Source: Armigeres subalbatus
Lineage: Eukaryota > Arthropoda > Insecta > Diptera > Culicidae
NCBI RefSeq assembly: GCF_024139115.2
Contig: NW_026943327.1
Coordinates: 806,001-870,000, forward strand
DNA: 64,000 nucleotides
Direction: 5' to 3'
Every line of letters begins with the position of its first letter. Position 1 is the first letter of the stretch. A program made the position numbers and the translations under genes. Under the pieces are notes generated by a model, which was given only the letters and a program-made list of their open reading frames with translations, was not told where the DNA came from and searched no databases. This document shows, one piece after another, positions 34,220-44,275 of the stretch.

Positions 34220-35595
34220 GTGAAAACATTCCACTAAAAAGCTCAAAATAATTTTCTTATCAAAAAAATACGTTATATCAAGGTATGACTGAATTATCAA
34301 TCCCGCAAATTAATGAAATGTGGCAAGTATTCATTGCCATATGCTTGTTAGAATAATCGAACTATCACACAATGATTAATATTTGGTTTCCGACAAATAT
34401 ATCACTGAACGTGTTTGTTTATCTATGATTATACGTCGTTGAGTTGGCGAAAGTCGTCAGAGAGAATTGCAAAAACAATATTCAACAAAGAATCAGATAG
34501 AGCCCGGCGACTTCTTGGAAGGCCACGATAATGTACTGACTGTACACGGTGGAAGCGGACCCTAAACGTTCGTGGAACATTATCCATGACGAAGGTAAAG
34601 TTCTACACTGCGCCCGAAAGCGGTCTAACGCTTCACGGTAGCCAAATACAAAGTAACAGACGCATTATTGCGATTTCATAACTTCAAATTCAAAACGTAT
34701 TAAGTATCATTCAAATGACTGGGAATTTGCGGTATTTATAATGATATTGAAAGAATTCTACGTAAGCACCGTATATGATTCCCAAGTCTCACTTCATTCT
34801 TGTGCAAATAAATATTATAAATTATCGGGGGAACGATGGTTCACCAGATAACAAACAAATATGTCTTCACCAATATGGCAAACCGCTTTGAAACTCCCTT
34901 GGTGTTCAAAGATAAATTGAAATCGTTTAATATCCCAGTATTTCCATAGAAACAAAGAGGGGAAGAGAAACTTGATTTCAATGATTTCTGGACTGGGAAA
35001 GGATTGGAACAAAAGGAAACAGGACGAGTGGTTGCCACTGATTTCTACATAAAAGCAATCATAATGCGATTTGATTATCGAAATAGGAATGACACTGATA
35101 ATGAGGTTTTGAAGCAAGCATGTATGAAATATCGATTAGTTTAGCAATGTGGATAATTTTATAAATGCTGCAATTACTGACAAATTCGTACATATAGAAA
35201 CTATATACACATAATTGCTTGTAACGTTAGGTAAATTACCTTGACACGGTTTATTACGAGACTAGTTCTACCAAACTGCGTTGGAGAAATAAAACTATAA
35301 TATTTGGAAACCAACTTGTACCAACCGTCTGTATCCCATGCTTGTACCCCAAACCATCTTTTATCCCAAACCATAAAATCTACGGCAAGCTGCCGAGATT
35401 TGCTGAGTTGATAAAATAAACCTCGCCAAAAAAATATATCAATGCAGCTACGCCCTTATGCATGGTTTTTTAAGCGCGAGATTAAAAAGAATGGAAATTA
35501 GCGAAGAACTATTTTGAATCTATTCACTCGCGCATTATAATAATGAGAAAACCACAAAAAATAAATCAAAACAGCACTTCAGAAAGATTTATTTG
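34220..35595. other. AT-rich spacer
   Basis: No recognised element apart from the H4 flank at its start. A 100-codon minus-strand frame (34815-35117) has ordinary composition and no domain I can name. Confidence 0.3.
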
Positions 35596-35855
35596 ACTAC
35601 TAGCAGACCCGACGAACTTCGTTTCGCCTAAAATTGATTTATTTTCTGATTAGATCTCGAGTTATGAAGAAATTGGTGTTTCATTTGTATGGGAGCCCCC
35701 CTTTCCAAAGCGGGGAGGGGTCTCGAACCATCTTAAGAACCTTCCCCGGCCCCAAAAACCTCTACATACAAATTTTCACGTCGATCGGTTCAGTAGTTTC
35801 CGAGTCTATAAGGCACAGACAGACAGAAATTCATTTTTATGTATATAGATTTCCA
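35596..35855 (+). repeat. Dispersed repeat with CTAGCAGACCCGACGAAC head
   Basis: Starts ACTAGCAGACCCGACGAACT, has a CTCGAGTTATGAAGAAATTG block and GTATGGGAGCCCCCCTTTCC, and ends in ATCGGTTCAGTAGTTTCCGA, CACAGACAGACAGAAATTCA and TTTTTATGTATATAGAT. This copy keeps both ends of the repeat type. A CA-family terminus follows at about 35960-36030 (TATAGCCTTCACGTATACTT, then TGTATACGTGAAAGGC). Confidence 0.65.
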
Positions 35856-36103
35856 CCAATTTATATCTATTCGCGGTCATTTGAATCCTTTGCAGCAGTT
35901 TCTGTAAAAAAATTCCAAGGGGGGACCCCTGCAATGTTTTTTTTTTTGTCAATTACATCAAAAGTTCGGTTATGGAGTGATCCTATAGCCTTCACGTATA
36001 CTTTGTATACGTGAAAGGCAAAAAAAAACTGGGAAACCTGAATGAGTCGTCAGACAATTGCACAAAACAACAGCTGCTTAGCTTTTTAATTCTAGTTTCA
36101 GAG

Positions 36104-36644
36104 GTAGGGGAAGGGGGGGCAATATGCCCTAGCTAAGCAAACACTGCTCTATTGTCTTATTTGTAACGCTATTCATGGGTATTTTTACATTATGCATCAG
36201 TTAAACAAGATAGCTAGTTGATGCCATTCAAAAATTGTCAAAAATCTTAATCATATTGATAATATTCACATTTCAAAAAAGTGGTGATATTTTGTTGCCG
36301 GAAAACTCATGAGGCAAAACGCCTTTCAGCTGGCGGCTCCTAGGGAACAAAGTACCACGCGTCGGCGAATCAGCATTCTAGTATGGATAGTCCGTGGAGA
36401 CGCAAGTACTTTGTAGGTTATTGCCACTAGGGCGTTTTGCCTCGCCAAAATGTTAGATGTTTCTTCAAAATGTGGAAATTTTCGGTTTTTCCGACCTTCC
36501 CATGCACTATTTTGAAACTTCCTTCGCCTATCCTACATAATTTTAGATCTAGTTTTGTTACGGACATATTAATGACGGTAAATATGAGGGAAACCACAAA
36601 AGGCGTTTTGCATCGAGGGGGCGTTTTGGGGCCTCTTCCCCTAC
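36104..36644. mobile_element. 541-bp MITE, GTAGGGGAAG termini
   Basis: Left GTAGGGGAAGGGGGGGCAAT, right complement GTAGGGGAAGAGGCCCC. A second inverted motif pair lies inside (GAGGCAAAACGCC at about 36310, GGGCGTTTTGCCTC at about 36421), plus AAAGGCGTTTTGCATCG near the right end. Non-coding. No target duplication is visible. Confidence 0.6.
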
Positions 36645-37265
36645 GCATGACAAATAATAAATGGACACATCACGAGCAGATGAATAATGCACAGGGAACA
36701 GGGTTTGCAGAAATCGCTCTCAATAGATAACGAACAACGATAAAAGAGAGGCAAAAACAATCATAACAAGCCATAATAACAAATTTATCAAACTTGTATA
36801 CAAGTGCGAAAAAACAGAATCGGATAGGTAGCCCCACAGAAAAACGATGAGTCTCGTTTTGTTTTCGCTCCGATTGTGTTGGTTACTGCACAACTGTGTA
36901 TAACAAGTTGAAATACATCATCAGAGCCAGTGCTCCCCGGATTTGGAGCTTTCTAAAAAAAATTATCATAGGGTATAGCCAGTCTTGTGAATATTCGGCA
37001 GCACTGGATGAAGGTGATGTTTTTTAATTCATTTTTTTTATTTTCTTCCTTCCTTGAAATCGATCTCTCATTCCCGAAGAGGAAGAGAAGTAAACAACAG
37101 AACTCACATCACACAGTGCGCCACGAATATGAAATTCACCACAGTCAAAAGTACACATTCACCCAGCAAATGATAAAAAATCACCACGCGTTTATATGGG
37201 CCACTCACATTCATGCAGTAACGCACGAACTGAGCAGCCTGTCAGGGCGAATTGTGTTATGCAAC
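36645..37265. other. Spacer
   Basis: No recognised repeat termini or genes. A 103-codon plus-strand frame (36987-37298) crosses into the next MITE and is not convincing as a gene. Confidence 0.3.
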
Positions 37266-37985
37266 GTAGGGGAACTGGGGGTAGGACGCCCACGTTAAGG
37301 AAAATGCCATTTTTATCAATGAAAACCACCATTTCAGCCAGTTTTCATCAGCGCATACTGAAGAACAGCATATCTGCGACTGACTACCGATAACAGATAT
37401 CTAATTGTCCATTTTATTGCACAGAAATTTGATTTTTAAAAAGCACCCGAAAAAAATGATTTTGAAACCATGCGGGGTGAGATGCGCCAGTGGATGGGTT
37501 AAAACGCGCATGTGCTTATCGTACTGATTTTCATTTTAATTGCCTACATTAAGGTAATTAACCGAATGTTTCAGCTGTTTCGGTCATACGAAATGAGCAT
37601 GGGCGTAATGCCCCACACCGACCTCAGAAGTTTGAAGGCCCATAAAATCGTTTTAAAACCATTTTTGACGACGATTTCGTGTGGAACATAAAGAACACGA
37701 GTAAGCAGCATGGCTCATGGCTCAATTATTAATTTATCAATGTATAACAGCGACAGAAAGACTAAATTCCACCGAGCTAGAATTGCATCAAAACACGCAA
37801 AAATCGTTTTTTCGAGTTTTTCATGTATAACTAGAGAAAAATCATGAAATATATGTATCCAATGGCAATATTTTTCATTGCTTTATCGTATAGACTATTG
37901 AAAATAATCAAAATGCGGATATTTAACCGTATTCAGGGGTGGCGCGTTTTAACCCCTATGGGCGTGCTATCCCCACTTCCCCTAC
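37266..37985. mobile_element. 720-bp MITE, GTAGGGGAA-TGGGG termini
   Basis: Left GTAGGGGAACTGGGGGTAGG with ACGCCCA; right complement GTAGGGGAAGTGGGGATAGC with ACGCCCA: about 26 bp with three mismatches. Motifs of the type GGGCGTAATGCCCCACACCG (about 37600) and GGGTGGCGCGTTTTAACCCC (about 37935) repeat inside. Same terminal consensus as 36104-36644 but a different interior. Confidence 0.7.
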
Positions 37986-37989
37986 ACCA

Positions 37990-38361
37990 GTCAAGCAGTT
38001 TGACGAACATTGACTCCGCCCCAAGAAAACGCTTCGGTTGCTGCTTTGTTTGATCGTGTGTGAAGTTGTTCGAACAACCATTTGACAGTTGGCGGCTCGG
38101 TTGGAAAAAATTAAAACGGTTTGATTTTGGTTTGAGTTGTCGGGGGTGGAGTCAAGGTTCGCCGAACATGTTTGAGCATTTGTAGCGAAGTTGCACAAAC
38201 CCCCATATATTTTTTGATGGTTGGTGCTCAAGTTGGCGCTTCGGTCGTTCGTGTGTGATATTGTTGGTCGAATAAATTGATTGTTCGTGTCGCTATTGGT
38301 GAAACTTGATGGATGTTTGAATAAACGAGAGGTGGAGTCAATGTTGGTCAAACTGCTTGAC
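37990..38361. mobile_element. 372-bp MITE, GTCAAGCAGTTTGAC termini
   Basis: Left GTCAAGCAGTTTGACGAACA followed by TTGACTCC; right, read inward, GTCAAGCAGTTTGACCAACA followed by TTGACTCC: 28 bp with one mismatch. It starts five bases after the preceding MITE ends. The interior is GT-rich with many TTCG words. Non-coding. Confidence 0.75.
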
Positions 38362-38586
38362 CGTGTGTACGTTCCATTAGGTTGAATGGTAACCCAACAA
38401 ACAACGACAAGCTACAAATAAGCATCTAAGTTGAATTATTGTTTATTTGTAATCTTCATTGCTGAATAAAATGGATGCTGAATAATTCGCTAGACAGATT
38501 TCATCTCAGCATTTGATCCAACTAATATTCGACTTGGCCTATTTATTTGTTTACCACCTTTATTTGAGATCGAACTAACGTTTTAG

Positions 38587-38848
38587 CACAGACAAACAGA
38601 CGTAACACTGACAAAATTCCCATCGACCATGAATTCAACGACCGTTTTAAATTCAATTGATTGCGAGTTTCACATTCAGAGGCGCGCGCATTGTATTCCT
38701 TCGTGTTTGACATTTCGCACTAGCGCCCTCTGTTGACATTGTTGTACTAAACTTGATTTCGTGCAACATGCACGCGAGATGGTGGCAAAGTAATTGAGCG
38801 ATGAATTTTTCAGGAAAATGTTCTAGCTGTTACGTCTGTTTGTCTGTG
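38587..38848. mobile_element. 262-bp MITE with CACAGACAAACAGACGTAAC termini
   Basis: CACAGACAAACAGACGTAAC at the left is exactly inverted as GTTACGTCTGTTTGTCTGTG at the right (20 bp). It is flanked by GTTTTAG at 38580-38586 and 38849-38855, a 7-bp direct repeat. The superfamily is uncertain because 7 bp is not a standard duplication length; an 8-bp duplication with one altered base is possible. Confidence 0.8.
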
Positions 38849-39006
38849 GTTTTAGTTTTATCACATTTCAGCACATTGGGGAAGTTTATCAATGTGCTGA
38901 ACTAATGATTTTCGAAATTCTTTGTTCGACTATGATGTGATGCTCTAAAAGGGTGGTCAAATTGAGTTTGAATAGTAGATTCATAAGCAAGCATTAGACA
39001 TCCTTC

Positions 39007-39275
39007 TTAAGGTGATTATACAATCAAGCCATGTGGTGAATTTCAAATTCACCACACGGTTTTCTACTCCTATTATCAAAAGTTCAAATCTAGCGTAATA
39101 ATTTTCGTACAATGCTGAAATTAAAGTCGATTGTTTAGCATGAGTAAACGATCTACGGATGTTTCATCCCCATGGGCGTTGTGGTTCTCTCAATTCTTGC
39201 TCTTGAAAAATCACTAGAAAAAGCACGTGGTTTCCAAGATGGCCGATTTGTGGATTTGTTGTATAACCACCTTAA
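39007..39275. mobile_element. TTAA-flanked MITE, GGTGATTATACAA termini
   Basis: TTAA at 39007-39010 and 39272-39275. Inside, GGTGATTATACAA (left) and TTGTATAACCACC (right) are inverted with one mismatch. A palindromic GTGGTGAATTTCAAATTCACCAC lies near the left end (about 39036-39058). Non-autonomous, piggyBac-like by target site. Confidence 0.75.
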
Positions 39276-39840
39276 CCGTTGTCCTTCCCTTTAACCCTTT
39301 ATAAGGCAGTGGCAACTATATTGCCACCAACAAATAATATGTTTTTCTATTTATTAACAAGAGCTCTACTTATTATTTCACATGTAGTGACTTTATTTGC
39401 TTCCTAGTAACACCCCAGATGAATTTGAGCCATAAAAAATTTAAATGTCAATTTGAGAACATTTTTTTTCGAACAGATCGTAAGTTTCGAGTGGAAGAAT
39501 GATTTTCAGCTATAATTCGTTTAAAAAACGACAAAGATATATATTATTTTGAATCTCCTGTGTTAGATTACTACGTGATTAGCGTGAAAGAAGCTTTGCC
39601 TTTTTGTATATTTGGTTTTTGGATTTTTGACGAAATTGTGTTTTTTTCCCAAGGGTCCCCCTTGGGAGAAAAAACGCGAATTTTTTTTTTTTTTTCAGTT
39701 ATAATGCGTTTTCTGACTAGGACTCTTCATCAAAAAATGTAACGTACCTTGATTTGACTGGTTCTACGTAAAACCAATTTTTTAAAAATCTTTTTATATT
39801 TTTTTGTTGCCTGTTTTACCGCTTGGCGGGTAGTGGCAAC

Positions 39841-40261
39841 TAGGGATCCTATATTAAGAGATGTGCGAATACTTTTCCAGACGATTTAGCAACGCTGTTA
39901 CTTTCGTAAACAAACGCTGCCAGCACCTGCAGCAGCACAAAATGTTGGAGCTCGAACATGATTTTGCGTATTATGGCACCTTTAGATTTTGTTATCTAAC
40001 GTCCAAAAATGCATTATCACTAAAATAAAAGTGCAATACAAATGAACATAATACCATTCATAAACTAGCCTACTTCTGCTTGCCATTGTAAAACAAATTG
40101 TTTATTCGACAAAACTTTTCGTAAAATCTTCTACATTACAATCGCAATACCTCTCAATCCGCAACGATAACAATGTTCATTTGGCTCAGATTCTGACATC
40201 TCTCAATGCTCGATTGGCTCAAGATGGCCGCTTTCGCATATCTCTGAATGTAGGATCCCTA
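39841..40261. mobile_element. hAT-type MITE, 421 bp, with 8-bp duplication
   Basis: GTGGCAAC at 39833-39840 is repeated at 40262-40269. The termini are TAGGGATCCTATATTAAGAG and, inward from the right, TAGGGATCCTACATTCAGAG, about 29 bp with four mismatches. An 8-bp duplication with TAGGG-type ends fits hAT. Removing the MITE leaves GTGGCAACTATATTGCCACC, the same motif found at 39308, which confirms the insertion. Confidence 0.85.
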
Positions 40262-40452
40262 GTGGCAACTATATTGCCACCAATTTTTCAATGTTTCTGA
40301 ACTGTTTAAGGTATAACAAACATACATTTGAGTTTAAGGTGAAGGTGGGTTGAGTACCAAAACAAAGCTTTGAAAGTATTGGTACAATAAAAACTGTCAT
40401 ATACTGTAGTAGTATTGGTGTCGTATTTATAAAAAAAAACAAAGAATAGTAG

Positions 40453-41073
40453 TAGGGTGGTTCAAAAAACGACCCAGCTCCACCACGCTCACTCGATTCC
40501 GTCCCATGCTCCGAGTGTCCTCCAAAAACCGATTTGAACAAAAACTGGTTGAACACTAGCCGGTTCAAGTTTGTATGAAAACTAGTATGAGAAACTAAAC
40601 TTTTCATTACACTGGCTACAGCGCCTTCCCTCCAAACGCTGGCGAAAAGAGACTCCACATAGCTTAAAGCAACATTCCGGAGACTTCACTGAACGAAAAC
40701 CGCAGGAATGATCCATTGATTATGTAACGTAAAAAAAATAAGCCTAACTATCATGCTAAGGATTCGCAACTTCGATTAAAATCCACTCCCAACCATTGAA
40801 ATCACCATTCAATGTCCACTGTCTATGGAATTAAAGCTCTTGAATATTTCATCCAGTCATATGGTCTCCCCCCTCGCCAGCGCCCAATGACGGAGTGCCA
40901 CAAACAAAATAATGTAAAATTCAACCTCGCCATATCAACTGTCATACAAACCTGAAACGACCTGTGCACGGTAAGCTTCTATTCAAACCAACCCAAACCA
41001 TCGGATGACACCCAAATTATGAATCATAATCGACTGAGCGCGGCGGAGCAAAATCATTTTTTGAACCACCCTA
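40453..41073. mobile_element. 621-bp MITE, TAGGGTGGTTCAAAAAA termini
   Basis: TAGGGTGGTTCAAAAAA at the left and TTTTTTGAACCACCCTA at the right, 17 bp exact. The terminal TA may be the target duplication. The interior has no coding sequence I recognise; a 129-codon minus frame (40269-40658) only partly overlaps it and looks accidental. Confidence 0.75.
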
Positions 41074-41199
41074 TGCATTAGTTTGCTGCTGCCGCTGCCG
41101 GTGTTTACATTCGCTCCGCGGTCAGTTTTTAATCGTTTTTTCGGGCAAAATAGCAGTTTATATTAGGTTTTCGGTTCAAACTAGTGACTTATATCAAAA

Positions 41200-41446
41200 A
41201 GTGATGTTTAATTTGCATTCTATCAACATTTCGGGCTGTTCATGTGCGGAGAAGTGAGTAAAAACTTGATTTTTCTATGCCCTTTGAGAAGAAGTGAAGT
41301 GCAGTGATAAGCCCACGGAATCGCGAACGACTATTAAATTGGCACGAAACTGCTGATTTACAATAAAATTCGAGCCGAAATTCAAAGGACTCTTTGAAGA
41401 AACATGTTAATTATCACGGGAAGTGAATAAATATGCTGTGGACAGG
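41200..41446 (+). other. Exon-like segment ending in ATG plus splice donor
   Basis: The stretch has the look of a 5' leader (GAAGTGAAGTGCAGTGATAA, GGCACGAAACTGC), followed by AATAAATATGCTGTGGACAG and then GTTAGT, a plausible splice donor, at 41446. It lies inside the 39291-41677 TTAA element near its right end. It may be the first exon of the autonomous parent transposon, or a captured host exon. No downstream exon is recognised. Confidence 0.25.
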
Positions 41447-41677
41447 TTAGTAATTTGAATATTATACTTTTGTTCGATGCTGTTCGATGCATTCGAATGT
41501 TGGAGGGAGAGGAGTGCGGGAGGTGCGGGGTTGACCCGTGGAAGGTCCGGTGCCATATTGACTGCCATCGTGGAACTCCTCCAACTATGTCCTTAATACC
41601 ATGTCAACATTGTTTGTTGTCCTATTGTTGTTTTTGTTAATTTATTGTTTAGATTCGTCTGCCTTATAAAGGGTTAA

Positions 41678-43014
41678 CCATTGGATTTCACCTTTACCGG
41701 ACCTATCGCACAGTGGAAGAAAACATTATAAATAATAGTTTATGTTTTTTCCGTTTGAAAGAAAATCTTCGCGGCTTGAATTGATGATATTTGGATAGGA
41801 AAATAATAATTTATTTTCAAGACATTGTTGGAATCATTGGTAAGGAAAATCAGGCTTTTTATATTCGTGGGGCAATACATAATTGTTTCGTGATACATAA
41901 TTGATTCCTGATCTATAAAGCTGTTGGAGATTACAACGAACAAAATTGCTGGAGCAATGAAGAAAATTCACGCAGTTGTTGTTCGGAAACGAACACAAAC
42001 AAATACATACAAAATCGACCATATTGAATGTCTGTTACAGATTTTCTATGTACTAGTTGTTTTTCTATATGTAAATAAATGTCGATATGTGTAGTTATTT
42101 ATTCGCTGCATGTGTAGTATTGATGACACAATTGATGACGAGCAAGGTCGAACATAAACTCATTAAATTTTCATAAACCCCATCATTGGATACGAATTTT
42201 ATTTTATCGTTTTGACATTATTTTCCTATATTTTTTCCCAGTGTTGAATGGTTATGACTGGCTGAACAATTGTTGAAATAAAAATCTTGTACAGTTATTA
42301 ACAAACTGTAGTTTGACAGATTGACTTGTTGATTAAGAGTTCAGTTATGATTCATATTCAGCCATTCGATTATTTATGTTTTGCATTGGGTAAGCCTTAA
42401 CTTACAAATCAAGTATGGCGCGGATGGCAACGTTACCGGCGGATGATCAAATGTCAGCAGTTCGAGACCCGATTTAGGAAAATTTTAAAATGATTATATG
42501 AAAATAGCAATTGCAATACGTTTAATGGAGATTTTTATGATGTTACTCTCAATGCGTTATTATTTTCGAAGAATTTACATGTAGCTGAATTAAGGCTAAG
42601 TAAAATGCTAATTAGAGGTATAACGAATCAGGTAATGAAATTGTTTTTCAAAATGAGATGTTGTAGCTGTATAACTTCTCCAAAATTGTGTTAACAAAGC
42701 CTGGACAGAAGTTGCGATAAGAAATAGTACAGACATAGTACAGACAATCATCACACTGATGTTAGCTAAACTAGTGAATGTTTGTTGGGAAATTGAATGG
42801 TTGGTGCTGGAATGATTTTTTGGCTGCCACACAGTCGCACTCACGACGGCATCGATGAGATTGACCGTAGAATACGCTGAGATCCATATATTTCACTACA
42901 TTGACTTTGACATATTTCAACCCTGGGTATAGCCATCCCGAATCAGTTCTCCATCATGACAGCTTGCGAAAACAGTCTCTCGCGGTATGCTACGTATCGT
43001 ATAGGTATACAGAG
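41678..43014. other. Spacer with a dispersed-repeat fragment
   Basis: About 41926-42025 (TACAACGAACAAAATTGCTG, GAATGAAGAAAATTCACGC-like text, GAAACGAACACAAAC) matches the end of the repeat at 47698-47950 on the plus strand. Near 42415-42480 a GCAGTTCGAGACCCG resembles a tRNA box B but no box A or SINE body is convincing. The remainder is unassigned. Confidence 0.4.
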
Positions 43015-44275
43015 ATGATAAGTAGAGATTCCATCCCGGGACGAAAAATCCCGGGATTTGGGAAATTTCGGCATTTCTCGATTCCCGGGATATTATTTTT
43101 GAAATCCCGATAATCCCGGGATACCCGGGACAAAAAATCTTTTTTTACTTCAGTCTTACTAATACATAGTGTGTATGCTCAAAATTTTTATTTGCATTGA
43201 TCGCCCAACGCCAAGAGGAACTCCCTCACAAAGAAAACACAAGACTAGAGTTTTCTTTACCCTATGGCGGTCTACTGCCTGATACTTCTGCCAGCAACTG
43301 CAGCTCTCTTATATTTAAACAACAAATATCTACAATATATCGCTAGCTAACAATATTCCTTGATATTACAAAAGAGCATATACATCTTACTGGTGTATAG
43401 TTCCTGCTTATCGTCTAAAACGTTGAGTCGCACACTATTCGATACATATTTCAGCATTTCTCTACACAGCCTGAAATATTTTGTAAATTTACATTCATTT
43501 TGATGCACATATTTGGAGCATAAAAAAGGACGCAAAAATAAAAGTTTTAATTTTAAATCTAAATTGATTTAATTCATTGATTGATGTGAAAATAGTTTTA
43601 ATAAATCAAATAAAGTTTATATTTGTTTTTCTATTTTATTTTATTTTGCGATTCTATTTTACGCGTAATTTAATTATCATTTGTCCATGCCTCGGTCATC
43701 TTCTCGGCCCTCCTAACACCGAGCTTCTCATCCTGAGCTCTTCGTCCCCTATGTTTATGTTTTGGTCTGAGTTCCTTCAGGACTTCTGCTGACCAGCTTC
43801 TGAATGTTTTGGATTAAAGCTCTTCTTAGACTTTTGCTGACCTGCCCCGATAAATTCGGTACGACGCTACCCATGATTAACGCAGTCAATTCATGATCCC
43901 ACGGCGCCACGCGACTTATACAACCGATTCATGGATCCCGTACTGCGATTACGTCAAAGATTAGTTACTTAATTAGTTGGTCTTTGATAAAGTCTTTGGG
44001 ACTAGTTTATCGACACTAAGTTGTAGATCTGGAACCATTCCTGGGCCTATAACCTGTTGATGGATAGGGGAGCTGTAACTGCTGATAGTATCAGTCAGTA
44101 ACCTGCAATGTAGTATAGGGAACTCTACTATTGTGTTTTCGTTGTGACTCGTGAGCTTATGGTCCCAGTACGATTCCACTGCGCATCTTCCGTCTACAGC
44201 AAGGTGTCTGACACTACCTAGTATTGCCACAGAAAATACGCTGCTTGAATGAAAACTTAGAAATGGTCTAAATCC

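Larger units (their letters stand above)
39291..41677. mobile_element. 2.4 kb TTAA-flanked element, CCCTTTATAAGGCAG termini
   Basis: TTAA at 39291-39294 and 41674-41677, with perfect 15-bp inverted termini CCCTTTATAAGGCAG and CTGCCTTATAAAGGG. The CCC start and the TTAA target are both typical of piggyBac elements. No transposase frame is visible. The interior has been invaded by a hAT MITE (39841-40261) and a TA-type MITE (40453-41073). A short self-complementary motif GTGGCAACTATATTGCCAC lies at 39308 and again at 40262. The segment 41200-41450 looks like a promoter-proximal exon. Confidence 0.75.

Noticed and set aside
42415..42480. tRNA-like GCAGTTCGAGACCCG segment
   Set aside because: No acceptable box A spacing, no acceptor pairing and no SINE body; too weak to annotate.
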